From: Ruminococcus sp.
GTDB lineage: Bacteria; Bacillota; Clostridia; Oscillospirales; Ruminococcaceae
DNA: 64,000 bases
Assembly (NCBI GenBank): GCA_017961625.1
Contig: JAGCWY010000119.1
Location: forward strand, 1 to 64,000
Reading direction: 5' to 3'
The position numbers and the translations under genes were made by a program. Each line of letters starts with the position of its first letter. Position 1 is the first letter of the stretch. Positions 51,293 through 60,868 of the stretch are shown here, in pieces. Below the pieces are notes generated by a model that was given only the letters and a program-made list of their open reading frames with translations, was not told the origin of the DNA and made no database searches.

Positions 51293-53779
51293 TTAGCCCA
51301 TTACTATTTCAACTTCATGTGTGCCGCCATTGCATACAGGGATAACACAGCCCTCTACTGCCTTGCCGTCAACTGTCATAGTCTTTACGCCCTTGCATAC
51401 GTGTGAGGGATTCTTGACTGTGATATTGAAGGTAGCGCCTCTGAATTTACGTACTGCTGTGAAACCGTCCCACTCGTGAGGAATGGAGGGGTCTACTTTA
51501 AGTCCGTCAAATACAGGCTGTACACCCAGAATATACTGTGATATAGCTACCATGTTCCATGCAGCTGTACCTGTGAGCCATGAGTTCTTGCCCTGGCCGA
51601 AGTTCTTTGCATCCTTACCGCCGATCATCTGTCCGTATACATAAGGCTCTGTCTTGTGGATATCAGATGTCTCCTCAGTGAAAGCAGGTGCGATCTTGCT
51701 GTAGTATTCAAAAGCCTTGTCGCCGCGTCCTGCGTAAGCCTCGGCACAGATTATCCATGCGTTGTTGTGTGTAAAGATACCTGCGTTCTCCTTGTATCCG
51801 CCGGGATATGTTGAGATCTCTCCATACTGGATATAGTACTTTGTGAATGCAGGATTATTGAGAACAAGACCAAACTCACAGTTGAGGTACTTGTCAATGG
51901 AGTTGAGAGTCTTGATATCTGCGCCCTGATCTTTACCGATCTCTGACATAACTGCGAAGCCCTGAGGCTCGATGAAGATCTTGCCTTCCTCGCACTCCTT
52001 GGAGCCCATTTTTTCGCCGTTTGCGTCGTAGGCTCTGATGAACCAGTCACCGTCGAATGCGGATTCCATAACGTTCTTCTTCATCTTGTCAATCTCAGCC
52101 TGAGCCTTTGCAGCTTCGTCCTTCTTGCCGAGGTGCTCTAAGATGCCTACGAATGCAGGTCCTGTGTATGTGAAGAGGGCTGCAACGAATGCAGACTCAG
52201 CTATCTTGGAGTAACCGCCCTCTGCCTTGAACTTAGGATTGGTATATGTCTGGAAGGACTCACCTGGTGTGTCGGAGAAGCATGAAAGGTTGATACAGTC
52301 GTTCCAGTCAGCTCTCATAGCAAGCGGGAGACCGTGAGGTCCGAGATTGTTTACTATATGATAGAAGGAAACATTGAGGTGATCCAGCATTGTGTGCTTG
52401 CCGTTCGGGTCATCGTCGAAGGGAACGTTTGCATCAAGTATGCCCCAGTCGCCTGTCTCCTTGATATATGCTGCAACGGAAAGTATCATCCAAAGCGGAT
52501 CGTCTGAGAAGTCGCCGCCGATATCAGCATTGCCCTTCTTTGTAAGAGGCTGGTACTGGTGGTAGCAGCCGCCGTCTGAAAGCTGTGTGGAGGCAATGTC
52601 GATAAGTCTCTCTCTTGCACGCTCCGGTATCTGGTGTACGAAGCCGAGGATATCCTGATTGGAGTCACGGAAGCCCATACCTCTTCCTATACCGCTCTCA
52701 AAGTATGAAGCGGAACGTGATAGGTTGAAGGTTACCATGCACTGGTACTGGTTCCAGATATTTACCATGCGGTTTACCTTGTCATCAGGTGTATTTACAT
52801 TGAATATCGAAAGGAGATCCTCCCATGTGCTGCGGAGCTCTGCAAGACCTGCTGCAACCTTCTCAGGTGTGTTGTACTTCTCGATCATTGCATAAGCCTT
52901 CTCCTTATTGAGTACCCATGACTCTCTTGTAAGGAGGTTGGCAGGCTTCTTGTCAGCAAACTTCTTGTCCTGAGGATTCTCAGCATAACCGAGGATATAG
53001 ATAAGTGTCTTGGACTCGCCGGGTGCGAGAGTTACCTTCTTGTAGTGTGAAGCTACAGGCGACCAGCCGTCTGCAAAGGAGTTAGAGGGCTTATCTGCCT
53101 TGACTGTTGCAGGATTGTCCCAGCCGTTGTAAATGCTTCCGAGGAATGAATCGCGGTCTGTATCGTAGCCGTCGATATCATCGTTTACTGTATAGAAGGC
53201 GTAGTGATTACGTCTGTCTCTGTACTCTGTTACGTGATAGATAGTTGAGCCTTCGATCTCAACACGACCTGTGGAGAAGTTTCTCTGGAAGTTGGTGCAG
53301 TCGTCCTGAGCGTCCCATAGACACCATTCAGCGATAGAGAAGATAGAGAAACTCTTAGCTTCCTTGCTCTCGTTTGTGAGAACTACCTGCTGTACCTCTC
53401 CGTCGTAGTTCTGGGGAACGAAGAATGTTACCTCAGCCTTGAGGCCGTTCTTCTTTCCTGTGATGACTGTGTAGCCCATACCGTGACGGCACTCGTAAGA
53501 ATCGAGCTCTGTCTTGACAGGCGACCAGCCGGGGTTCCAGATAGTACCATTGTCGTTGATATAGAAATAACGTCCGCCCATATCTATAGGCACGTTGTTG
53601 TAGCGGTAACGAGTGATGCGTCTGAGGCGTGCATCCTTATAGAAGCAGTATCCGCCTGCTGTATTAGAGATAAGTGAGAAAAATCCCTGATTTCCGAGGT
53701 AGTTTATCCACGGATAGGGAGTCTTTGGGGAATTGATAACATATTCCTTTTTAGAGTCGTCAAAAAATCCGAACTTCAT
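51293..53779 (-). CDS. Cellobiose phosphorylase (GH94)
   Basis: 828 residues, cytoplasmic. Phosphorolysis of cellobiose gives glucose 1-phosphate and glucose, saving ATP compared with hydrolysis. It closely follows the recalled clostridial enzyme along its length: MKFGFFDDSKKEYVI, NTAGGYCFYKDARLRRITRY, GMGFRDSNQDILGFVHQIP, with the catalytic Asp in RADWNDCINLSCFS, and later PGGYKENAGIFTHNNAWI. No signal peptide, as expected. Strong promoter; monocistronic. Works downstream of secreted GH9 cellulases. Confidence 0.97.
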   Translation of the reverse strand: MKFGFFDDSKKEYVINSPKTPYPWINYLGNQGFFSLISNTAGGYCFYKDARLRRITRYRYNNVPIDMGGRYFYINDNGTIWNPGWSPVKTELDSYECRHGMGYTVITGKKNGLKAEVTFFVPQNYDGEVQQVVLTNESKEAKSFSIFSIAEWCLWDAQDDCTNFQRNFSTGRVEIEGSTIYHVTEYRDRRNHYAFYTVNDDIDGYDTDRDSFLGSIYNGWDNPATVKADKPSNSFADGWSPVASHYKKVTLAPGESKTLIYILGYAENPQDKKFADKKPANLLTRESWVLNKEKAYAMIEKYNTPEKVAAGLAELRSTWEDLLSIFNVNTPDDKVNRMVNIWNQYQCMVTFNLSRSASYFESGIGRGMGFRDSNQDILGFVHQIPERARERLIDIASTQLSDGGCYHQYQPLTKKGNADIGGDFSDDPLWMILSVAAYIKETGDWGILDANVPFDDDPNGKHTMLDHLNVSFYHIVNNLGPHGLPLAMRADWNDCINLSCFSDTPGESFQTYTNPKFKAEGGYSKIAESAFVAALFTYTGPAFVGILEHLGKKDEAAKAQAEIDKMKKNVMESAFDGDWFIRAYDANGEKMGSKECEEGKIFIEPQGFAVMSEIGKDQGADIKTLNSIDKYLNCEFGLVLNNPAFTKYYIQYGEISTYPGGYKENAGIFTHNNAWIICAEAYAGRGDKAFEYYSKIAPAFTEETSDIHKTEPYVYGQMIGGKDAKNFGQGKNSWLTGTAAWNMVAISQYILGVQPVFDGLKVDPSIPHEWDGFTAVRKFRGATFNITVKNPSHVCKGVKTMTVDGKAVEGCVIPVCNGGTHEVEIVMG

Positions 53780-53835
53780 AATTCTACTCCTTTATTTTTG
53801 GTGACAAAAGCGGTTTAAAAAATCGCATTTACATT

Positions 53836-53864
53836 ATTATACCATATTTTTATATATAATACAA
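53836..53864 (-). promoter_or_regulatory. Promoter of cellobiose phosphorylase gene
   Basis: Minus strand TTGTAT (53859-53864), 17 bases, TATAAT (53836-53841), about 60 bases before ATG 53779. Region is very AT-rich. Confidence 0.65.
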
Positions 53865-53995
53865 TAGATTATGCAAAAATTGCTATGTATTTTTTTCAAG
53901 TCTTTTTTTGTGCATTTTGTTTGAAATTCAGCCATTTGTCATAAAAGTTCCTCAAGAGCCCTGTGGAACACCGGCAATGACGGGAGTGAATAAAA

Positions 53996-54026
53996 ATACA
54001 GCCTGCGCATCAAGCACAGGCTGTAT
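53996..54026 (-). terminator. Terminator of sigma/anti-sigma operon
   Basis: ATACAGCCTG (53996-54005) pairs with CAGGCTGTAT (54017-54026), followed on the minus strand by TTTTTATT. Confidence 0.85.
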
Positions 54027-54030
54027 GCTG

Positions 54031-54942
54031 TCAGTCGACAGCGACCCACTTATGTGTTGTACTTTCGTTGCCATTTTCTGTTACTGCGACGGGACGTTTC
54101 TCGTAAAGCAGTTTGCCGTCGGCGTCAAAAGCCTTTCCGTAATTCCAGTCGTTTCTACTGGGTATATCTGCTTCGCTGTTGTATGCGACAGCTCCGAAGC
54201 CATTACCGTCCAGTTCCAAAGTCCTTGGTTCTCCGTTTACGGTGTATTCTATGCTCCTGATACGTTTGTCAATGGCATAGATTCCGGAAGCACCGAAAAT
54301 TCCGTTGTTATTAACGGAAAAGCTGTGTCCTTCTGAGGCTATGGGATCGCCTGCCTCAAAGGGGCAGGGGGCGGTGGAATAGCCGCTTCCTACCCACATA
54401 CCAATACGAGGCAGGTCGTGACGGTCTGCATCGAAGGAATAGAATATCCTATACCCGAGGTCTGGCTGCTCTATGATCATAAAGCCTACAGCGTATTTTC
54501 CGTCGCTGCTTTTTACATCGCCGAGATAGGTGTATTCTGCCTTAGGCGCATTCCGCATCTCTTCTTTCGTTGCGTAAAGGTCTGAGTGTATCTCCTTTAC
54601 GCAGAGCCTTCCGAGACCGCGAAGAGTAAAGCGTGCTCCGTCAATATAGTTTCCTATTATGAGTATCGCAAACAGAGCTGCGATAGTGCAGAGTACCACC
54701 CGGAGAAGTATCCAGCGTGAGTGTTTTCTCAGGCGATTTGCCGTCTTTTTGTACTGCTCTGTTTCAGCAGTGATCTCATGTTCTTTATCAATATCAACTT
54801 TCTTTTGCATCATGTCCCACTCCTTTGCACAGTCGGAGCATTCTGCTATATGCTCCGAAACTGCTTCCTTGCTTTTTTCGGAGGCGATGCCGTCAATGCA
54901 CAGCGGCATGAGGTCTCTTATGACATCGTGTTCATATTTCAT
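54031..54942 (-). CDS. Anti-sigma factor with zinc-finger (zf-HC2) domain
   Basis: 303 residues. Start at ATG 54942 (GAGAGGT 7 bases upstream; the ATG at 54948 is too close). An N-terminal zf-HC2 domain (about 5-35) has the EHIAECSDC H-x3-CxxC motif that binds ECF sigma factors. One membrane segment (about 80-100) follows, then an extracytoplasmic sensory domain (about 105-300) of unknown ligand. It lies after, and overlaps by 11 bases, its sigma gene. Confidence 0.88.
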   Translation of the reverse strand: MKYEHDVIRDLMPLCIDGIASEKSKEAVSEHIAECSDCAKEWDMMQKKVDIDKEHEITAETEQYKKTANRLRKHSRWILLRVVLCTIAALFAILIIGNYIDGARFTLRGLGRLCVKEIHSDLYATKEEMRNAPKAEYTYLGDVKSSDGKYAVGFMIIEQPDLGYRIFYSFDADRHDLPRIGMWVGSGYSTAPCPFEAGDPIASEGHSFSVNNNGIFGASGIYAIDKRIRSIEYTVNGEPRTLELDGNGFGAVAYNSEADIPSRNDWNYGKAFDADGKLLYEKRPVAVTENGNESTTHKWVAVD

Positions 54943-55426
54943 AGCCATACCTCTCTTTCAGTGTTTTCCGCAGCTTAGCAAGCGTACGATTGAATATGAC
55001 TGCCGCCGTCCCTGGGCGTATCTCTAAAAGCTGCGAGATCTCAGCGTAGCTTATCTCAGAGTAGAGCCGGTACTGCATGACAGATTTTGCAGGCTCTTCC
55101 AGCTCTTCTATCAGGGAGCGTATACATTTGAGCATTTCGCGGTCTTCTGCCGCTTCCGTAGGTGAGGGAGAAACAGCGGGAGCCTGTACGGTGTTCCTAT
55201 GTCTGATTTCCCTGCGCACATATTTCGAGTATGTATTCTTTGCAATCCGGAACAGCCACGTCTGCATGGCACATTCGCCACGAAATCTGCTGAGAGAGAG
55301 AAATGCCTGGTAGAATGTTTCCTGAGTTAGCTCTTCGGCTGTCGGTATGTCGTAAGCAGTCAGACGCAGCAGAAAGCGGCATACGTCCGGCTGGTATTTC
55401 CGGAATATCTCTTCAAATACATCCAC
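54932..55426 (-). CDS. ECF RNA polymerase sigma factor
   Basis: 164 residues. Sigma region 2 (about 10-75: CRFLLRLTAYDIPTAEELTQETFYQAF, TWLFRIAKNTY) and region 4 (about 100-160: SYAEISQLLEIRPGTAAVI) are clear. GTG start at 55426 chosen since GGAGG ends about 8 bases before it; the in-frame GTG at 55435 overlaps that site. Paired with a membrane anti-sigma factor. Regulon not visible. Confidence 0.92.
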   Translation of the reverse strand: MDVFEEIFRKYQPDVCRFLLRLTAYDIPTAEELTQETFYQAFLSLSRFRGECAMQTWLFRIAKNTYSKYVRREIRHRNTVQAPAVSPSPTEAAEDREMLKCIRSLIEELEEPAKSVMQYRLYSEISYAEISQLLEIRPGTAAVIFNRTLAKLRKTLKERYGYEI

Positions 55427-55453
55427 AGGCTTCACCTCCGTTTTTATTGTGTG

Positions 55454-55465
55454 CTGACCGGTCAG
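55454..55465. promoter_or_regulatory. Palindrome before sigma gene
   Basis: CTGACCGGTCAG, a perfect 12-bp palindrome about 30 bases upstream of the sigma start. Suggests a dimeric regulator site. The regulator is unknown. Confidence 0.4.
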
Positions 55466-55683
55466 TCTGTATATTAGTACCTTTTTTTAGTAAAATATTA
55501 CAGCTGTCGGAAAATTTTTCCGGGCTCCTGCGAAACTATAAAAATTATAACAGAAAAAAGAGTGGCTGTAAAGCTTTGATGGGACAGCTAGTATATGCAA
55601 TTTATTTAAATAATGATGTTAAAACTACAAATCATTGTACAAATGCAGTAAAGCAATTTGTGCAATTTTGTCAAAAAAGTATA

Positions 55684-55712
55684 TTGATTAAATCCCTCTT
55701 TATTGGTATAAT
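55684..55712 (+). promoter_or_regulatory. Polysaccharide-cluster (glf) promoter
   Basis: TTGATT (55684-55689), 17 bases, TATAAT (55707-55712), about 105 bases before the glf start. Confidence 0.65.
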
Positions 55713-55816
55713 TAAGTATATAACGCATTTCCCATTGAAAAAACGGGTTCTGTGCATAAATTGTCCGATCCTCCTGACGCTCCTCAGAGCGCTGATCGGT
55801 ATGGCAGGTGAGAAAA

Positions 55817-56929
55817 ATGTATGATTATCTTATCGTGGGCGCAGGGCTTTTCGGAGCAGTCTGCGCAAGAGAACTGACCGACGCTGGAAAAAGGGTGCTC
55901 GTTGTCGAGAAACGTCAACATACAGGCGGCAATGTCTATACTGAGAGGACAGAGGGAATAAACGTGCATAAGTACGGCGCTCATATCTTCCATACCAACG
56001 ACAGGAAGGTGTGGGAGTATGTGAATCGCTTCGCCGATTTCAACAGATATACCAACAGCCCTGTTGCTAACTATAAGGGCGAGCTTTATTCCTTGCCGTT
56101 CAATATGTATACCTTCAATAAGATGTGGGGAGTAGTTACTCCGGAGGAGGCAGAAAAGAAAATCGCGGAGCAGCGCGGAGAGATAACCGCGGAACCGGAA
56201 AACCTTGAGGAGCAGGCAATAAGCCTCGTTGGCAGGGACGTTTACGAAAAGCTGGTAAAGGGCTATACCGAAAAGCAGTGGGGAAGAGACTGCAGGGAAC
56301 TCCCTGCGTTTATAATAAAGAGACTGCCTGTAAGGCTGACCTTCGATAATAACTACTTCAACGCTCTTTATCAGGGCATACCTACAGGTGGCTACACAAA
56401 AATGGTGGAGGCTATGCTCAGAGGAATAGAAGTACGCCTTAGTACGGATTATCTGGCGGAAAAAGCGGAGCTTGACAGGCTGGTGGAAAAGATAATATAC
56501 ACAGGAGCCATAGACGCTTACTTCGGCTTTTCGCTTGGTAAGCTGGAATACCGTACTGTCAGGTTTGAGACGGAACTGCTGGATATCCCTAACTATCAGG
56601 GCAATGCCGTTGTTAACTATACCGACAGGGAAACGCCTTATACACGTATAATCGAGCATAAATGGTTCGAGTTCGGAAAAGACGAGAACGAGAAGGAACT
56701 ACCGAAAACGGTTATCTCAAAGGAGTACAGTAAGGAGTTTGCTGAGGGCGACGAGCCATTTTATCCCATAAACGACCAGAGGAACGGAGCTCTGTACGAA
56801 AGGTACAGGCAGCTTGCGGAAAAAGAGAAGAATGTCATCTTCGGAGGAAGGCTCGGAGAGTATAAATACTACGATATGGACAAGGTGATAAGCGCAGCGC
56901 TTGAATGCGCGGACAGGGAGCTGAGCTGA
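55817..56929 (+). CDS. glf: UDP-galactopyranose mutase
   Basis: 370 residues, FAD flavoenzyme interconverting UDP-galactopyranose and UDP-galactofuranose. FAD motif YDYLIVGAGLFGAVCAREL, then HTGGNVYTE, GAHIFHTN, YTEKQWGR, and late PYPIND-like FYPINDQRNGALYERY. Start ATG 55817 with AGGTGAG upstream. Indicates galactofuranose in the surface polysaccharide. First gene of cluster; the next start overlaps the stop. Confidence 0.97.
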   Translation: MYDYLIVGAGLFGAVCARELTDAGKRVLVVEKRQHTGGNVYTERTEGINVHKYGAHIFHTNDRKVWEYVNRFADFNRYTNSPVANYKGELYSLPFNMYTFNKMWGVVTPEEAEKKIAEQRGEITAEPENLEEQAISLVGRDVYEKLVKGYTEKQWGRDCRELPAFIIKRLPVRLTFDNNYFNALYQGIPTGGYTKMVEAMLRGIEVRLSTDYLAEKAELDRLVEKIIYTGAIDAYFGFSLGKLEYRTVRFETELLDIPNYQGNAVVNYTDRETPYTRIIEHKWFEFGKDENEKELPKTVISKEYSKEFAEGDEPFYPINDQRNGALYERYRQLAEKEKNVIFGGRLGEYKYYDMDKVISAALECADRELS

Positions 56930-57681
56930 TGGATATAAAAATAATAGTTGCCGCACACAAGCCCTACCGTATGCCGGAGGATGAGATGTACCTGCCGGTA
57001 CACGTTGGCGCGGAGGGTAAGGAGAGTATTGGCTTCCAGCCTGATAACGAGGGTGAGAATATAAGCTCAAAAAACCCGAATTACTGCGAGCTGACCGGTA
57101 TGTACTGGGCGTGGAAGAACCTTAAGGCGGATTATGTGGGGCTTGCTCACTACCGCCGTCATTTCACTGCCGGAAGCCGCTGTCGTGACAAGTGGGCAAG
57201 GATAATTACTAAAAAAGAGCTTGAAAAAAAGCTTTCGCAGCACGACGTTCTACTGCCGAAGCCTCGGAACTACCTGATAGAATCTACCTATTCCCATTAC
57301 GCTCATGCTCACCATGCTGTCGATCTCGATACAGCGCGTGAGATAATTGAGGAAATGTATCCGGAGTATATTCCTGCCTTTGACAGTGCGATGAAGCTGA
57401 CAGTGGGGCACAGGTTCAATATGTTCATTATGAAGAGGGAGTACTTCGAACGCTGGTGTGAATGGATATTCAGTGTGCTATTTGAGCTGGAAAATCGTCT
57501 TGACATAAGCTCCTACAGCAGGAATGACGCACGTGTTTTCGGCTTCGTTGCAGAGCGTCTGATAGATGTATGGCTGATGACGAATAAGGTGAAATACTGT
57601 GATATGCCTTATGTTTTCATGGAGAAGCAGAACTGGCTGATCAAGGGGTATGATTTCCTGAAAAGGAAGTTGAAAAAATGA
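56929..57681 (+). CDS. DUF4422 glycosyltransferase-like protein
   Basis: 250 residues. Start ATG 56929 shares a base with the glf stop. IIVAAHKPYRMPEDEMYLPV then HVGAEG, NPNYCELTGMYWAWKNL, YVGLAHYRRHF and HRFNMFIMKREYFERWCEW are diagnostic of the DUF4422 family found in capsule and exopolysaccharide loci, thought to be a glycosyltransferase. Role inferred. Confidence 0.88.
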   Translation: MDIKIIVAAHKPYRMPEDEMYLPVHVGAEGKESIGFQPDNEGENISSKNPNYCELTGMYWAWKNLKADYVGLAHYRRHFTAGSRCRDKWARIITKKELEKKLSQHDVLLPKPRNYLIESTYSHYAHAHHAVDLDTAREIIEEMYPEYIPAFDSAMKLTVGHRFNMFIMKREYFERWCEWIFSVLFELENRLDISSYSRNDARVFGFVAERLIDVWLMTNKVKYCDMPYVFMEKQNWLIKGYDFLKRKLKK

Positions 57682-58832
57682 AGAAGTATTATAAATTCGG
57701 ATACAGCCGTTTTGGTCCGTTCCTTTATGGGTTTGTGCGATGGCTGAAAAACGAGCTGGTGAAAAAGGGTTATGACAAGGTTTTTTTCTTTTCACGTGAT
57801 GGGTATATGATGAAAAAGGCTTTCGATATCATAAACGATACGGGCATACAGGCGGAGTATGCGTATTTTTCACGGAAAAGCCTTAGGGCGCCCCTGCTGC
57901 ACAGCTGCACAGATTTTGAAGATTCACTGAAATATCTTTCATGGGAAAGGTATATCAGCTTTGGTAAGCTCCTTGAGTATTATGGCTTTGACAAGGCTGA
58001 GAGCTCGGATATAGTTGCCCGCGGAGGCTTTGAGCTTGGTGACTGCATCGCCTTTGACAGTATAATGAGCAATGCTGCGGCAAGGCGCATATACGAGGAA
58101 AACAGGGATACTATAATCAGCCGTTCGTTGGAGCAGGACAGGCTGCTCACAGAGTATACCGGGCAGCTCGGTATGCGGGGACGATTTGCGATAGTGGATA
58201 TTGGCTGGCACGGGAATATGCAGTACTATCTGGAGCAGTTCGCTTTAACCCATGGGCTCGGCGTACAGTTCGAGGGGTTCTATATAGGCATAGACCCGGT
58301 GAAGAAGCTCGGTACTACTGTAAACGGATATCTTTTCGACAGCTCGGATATGCGCAACCGCAAAAGACTTCTGTGCTTTTTCGGCGGCTACGAAAAGCTA
58401 CTGCAAAGCTTTGAGGGCTCAGCGTCCGGCTACGCAGGGGCGGAGGACGGCAGGATAGTGCCGGTGCTCATGCCCTACGAATACGAGGGTGACCAGTGGA
58501 TACAAAAGGCTGTGAAAAGCTGGCAGTACGGTGCGCTGAGATTTGTGAAAAAAGCCTGCGAAACCGGTCTTGCAGACTCAGACAGACAGCTGACAGAACC
58601 GCTGATACGCTTCGGAATGAAGCCTACAGTCAGGGATACGGAGCTGTTTTCATTCTTTTATATCACAGACGGAACAAAGGTGTATTTTACAGCGCAGAAG
58701 CCGCTCTTCCGGTACACGCCGAAGGAGTTTCTGCACGCGCTCTCGGACAGTTCGTGGAAGACTGGCTTTATGAGGTCGGCATTTAGACTGCCGCTGCCAT
58801 ATTATCAGATATACAGGCTGCTGAGAAAATAA
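57678..58832 (+). CDS. Polysaccharide-locus protein related to C-terminal half of next gene
   Basis: 384 residues. Opens KYYKFGYSRFGPFLYGFVRW and FFFSRDGYMMKKAFDI, closely like residues about 258-310 of the downstream 666-residue protein (FYYRFGYENFGILLWGFTKW, FLARDGHILKQAYDL). A degenerate HAD-like D-G motif is seen. It then has AIVDIGWHGNMQYYLEQFAL. It lacks the N-terminal HAD domain of its paralogue. Biochemical role unknown. ATG overlaps the previous stop. Confidence 0.75.
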   Translation: MKKYYKFGYSRFGPFLYGFVRWLKNELVKKGYDKVFFFSRDGYMMKKAFDIINDTGIQAEYAYFSRKSLRAPLLHSCTDFEDSLKYLSWERYISFGKLLEYYGFDKAESSDIVARGGFELGDCIAFDSIMSNAAARRIYEENRDTIISRSLEQDRLLTEYTGQLGMRGRFAIVDIGWHGNMQYYLEQFALTHGLGVQFEGFYIGIDPVKKLGTTVNGYLFDSSDMRNRKRLLCFFGGYEKLLQSFEGSASGYAGAEDGRIVPVLMPYEYEGDQWIQKAVKSWQYGALRFVKKACETGLADSDRQLTEPLIRFGMKPTVRDTELFSFFYITDGTKVYFTAQKPLFRYTPKEFLHALSDSSWKTGFMRSAFRLPLPYYQIYRLLRK

Positions 58833-58847
58833 CGGAGGTGAACTGAA

Positions 58848-60848
58848 ATGGGGAAGGCTAAGAAGGCTGTAAAGTCTTTTCTTGATGAAAAGACAGGAAG
58901 CCGTGTTCCGTGTTTTGCAAAGCTGCCTGAGTCGGCAAAATATATTTCCTTTGACATTTTTGACACGCTGGTCGTAAGGGACGTTGCCAAGCCGACAGAT
59001 GTTTTCGGACTTATGGAAAAGAAGCTTGGATTTCCCGATTTCAGCAGAAAGCGTATAGAAGCAGAGCATAGAGCAAGGCAGAAAAAGAACGGTGGAGAGG
59101 TCGATATCAGGGAGATATACCAGTGCTTTGAGGGTATCTCCGAAAGTGAGACAGAGAAGTATTGTATGCAGGAACTTTCGGAAGAGTTGTCTGTCTGCCG
59201 TCCTAATCCAGCGCTTATGGGCTTTTACAGAAAATGCCTTAGGAATAAAAAAGTAGTGCTTGTCAGTGATATGTACCTACCTGCAAAAATGATGTGCAGG
59301 ATACTGGAAAAATGTGGTATAAAAGGCTATGAAAAACTCTATGTTTCTTGTGATGCCGGAGTTTCTAAGCATAATGGCGGACTGTACCGGTTTGTGCTGA
59401 AAGATCTTGGTTTACGGGCAGGTGAGCTGATACATATCGGAAACGATGTTATGTCTGATTATATATGCGCAGGAAGGCTAGGTATCCGCGCTTTAAAAAC
59501 AAGGACAGGTACCGAGAATATGTATCTCGGGGATATTCCTGAAAAGCAGAGCAGGAAGAGCGAGGGCTTTTCGGATATTTACCGTTTGATAAATACGTCA
59601 ACCAATTCTACAAAAAGATTTCGTGATTTCTATTACAGATTCGGTTACGAAAACTTTGGGATACTCCTCTGGGGCTTTACAAAATGGCTTATGGAGGAGC
59701 TCAGAGCCGGCGGCACCGAGCAGGCGATATTCCTTGCAAGAGACGGTCATATCCTGAAGCAGGCATACGACCTTATGGGGTATTCCTCCGAGATACCGTC
59801 CCGCTATATGGAAATGTCGCGTCGGAGCATAAGGACGGCTTCGTCCTTTTCGCAGCCTCAGACATACGAAAAAGCAATAGATTTGATATATCCAACAAGT
59901 AGAATATCTGTCCGACAGTTGTTTGACTGCTGGGGGCTCAAAGCTGATGAGTTAACCCCTCAGCTAAAGGAAGCAAAAGTTGATACAGATGAGGTCTTCT
60001 GGAGCAAGATGTTAAAGCAGGAGCCGAGAGTGAGAAAACTCTACGGACTTATAAGTAAGGATATCATAAGTAACGCCTCTGACGAAAAGCAGACCATGAT
60101 TGAATATATCAACAGCTTTGATCTCGGCAGAAAAACCGCACTTGTTGACATAGGATATGGTGCTACTATTCAAAAAGAACTTATCAAAGCTCTATGCACG
60201 GAAAAAATGAACTCGGATATAACAGGATACTATCTTTGCCTTGATGAAAGAGCTTCGGATAATACCGATGGTATCTCTCTGAAAGCAAAGGGATATATAT
60301 GGGATAATTACAATCAAAACGAAAGTGTTTGCGGAGTACAGCCTTTCGTGGGACTGTTTGAGTCGTTGTTCCTCGAACAGAACGGCTCTGTAAAAAAATA
60401 TGTAAGAGACGGAGATAAGGTTATTGCTGAAAGGTATGAATACGAATATCTCTCCGATGGCGGTGAAGTCGATGAGATAAGCTGCGTTCGCGAGTTACAG
60501 GACGGAGCACTTGATTTTATACGTCAGGCTAAGCAGAGCAGATTTGCCGACATCGAGCCAAGCAGTAAAGATGCTTTCTTTCTGATGCGGCACTGCATGA
60601 TGAGACCTTCCGGAAGTATACTTGAGCATTTCTACAATTTCAGATTTTTCAATGGGGGAGAATCTTCTTTCCTTGCCAAGCCCGAACGCGGTCTTTTGGG
60701 TTATATGTTGCATCCGCGGCAGTTGAAACGTGATTTTTATGCTTCAGCGTGGAAGATAGGCTTTTTTAAGTATCTGCTGAAACTGGATATGTCCTACGAG
60801 ACACTTTGGAGAATATTGAAGATATTTTTCCCTTCGGAAAAAATATGA
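58848..60848 (+). CDS. Two-domain HAD protein of polysaccharide locus
   Basis: 666 residues. N-terminal HAD phosphatase-like domain: motif I FDIFDTLVVRD (Asp36), motif II VLVSDMYLP (about 137-144), motif III Lys in VSKHNGG (about 172), motif IV IHIGNDVMSDYICAG (about 196-208). The C-terminal half (from about 258) matches the previous gene. Homologous proteins lie in capsule clusters; a phospho-sugar hydrolase or glycosyl transfer assistant is plausible. Ribosome site GGAGG. The gap to the paralogue is 15 bases. Confidence 0.82.
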   Translation: MGKAKKAVKSFLDEKTGSRVPCFAKLPESAKYISFDIFDTLVVRDVAKPTDVFGLMEKKLGFPDFSRKRIEAEHRARQKKNGGEVDIREIYQCFEGISESETEKYCMQELSEELSVCRPNPALMGFYRKCLRNKKVVLVSDMYLPAKMMCRILEKCGIKGYEKLYVSCDAGVSKHNGGLYRFVLKDLGLRAGELIHIGNDVMSDYICAGRLGIRALKTRTGTENMYLGDIPEKQSRKSEGFSDIYRLINTSTNSTKRFRDFYYRFGYENFGILLWGFTKWLMEELRAGGTEQAIFLARDGHILKQAYDLMGYSSEIPSRYMEMSRRSIRTASSFSQPQTYEKAIDLIYPTSRISVRQLFDCWGLKADELTPQLKEAKVDTDEVFWSKMLKQEPRVRKLYGLISKDIISNASDEKQTMIEYINSFDLGRKTALVDIGYGATIQKELIKALCTEKMNSDITGYYLCLDERASDNTDGISLKAKGYIWDNYNQNESVCGVQPFVGLFESLFLEQNGSVKKYVRDGDKVIAERYEYEYLSDGGEVDEISCVRELQDGALDFIRQAKQSRFADIEPSSKDAFFLMRHCMMRPSGSILEHFYNFRFFNGGESSFLAKPERGLLGYMLHPRQLKRDFYASAWKIGFFKYLLKLDMSYETLWRILKIFFPSEKI

Positions 60849-60868
60849 TATCAAAGTGAGGAATAACT

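Larger units (their letters stand above)
55436..55816. other. Divergent region between sigma and glf
   Basis: About 380 bases, AT-rich, no gene. It holds the palindrome CTGACCGGTCAG (55454-55465) near the sigma start, a promoter for glf (55684-55712) and a hairpin CCGATC / GATCGG (55765-55799) near the glf start. An ECF-type autoregulation site is possible. Confidence 0.6.

Noticed and set aside
55784..56659. 291-codon open frame on the minus strand
   Set aside because: Antisense to glf; a by-product of codon bias.
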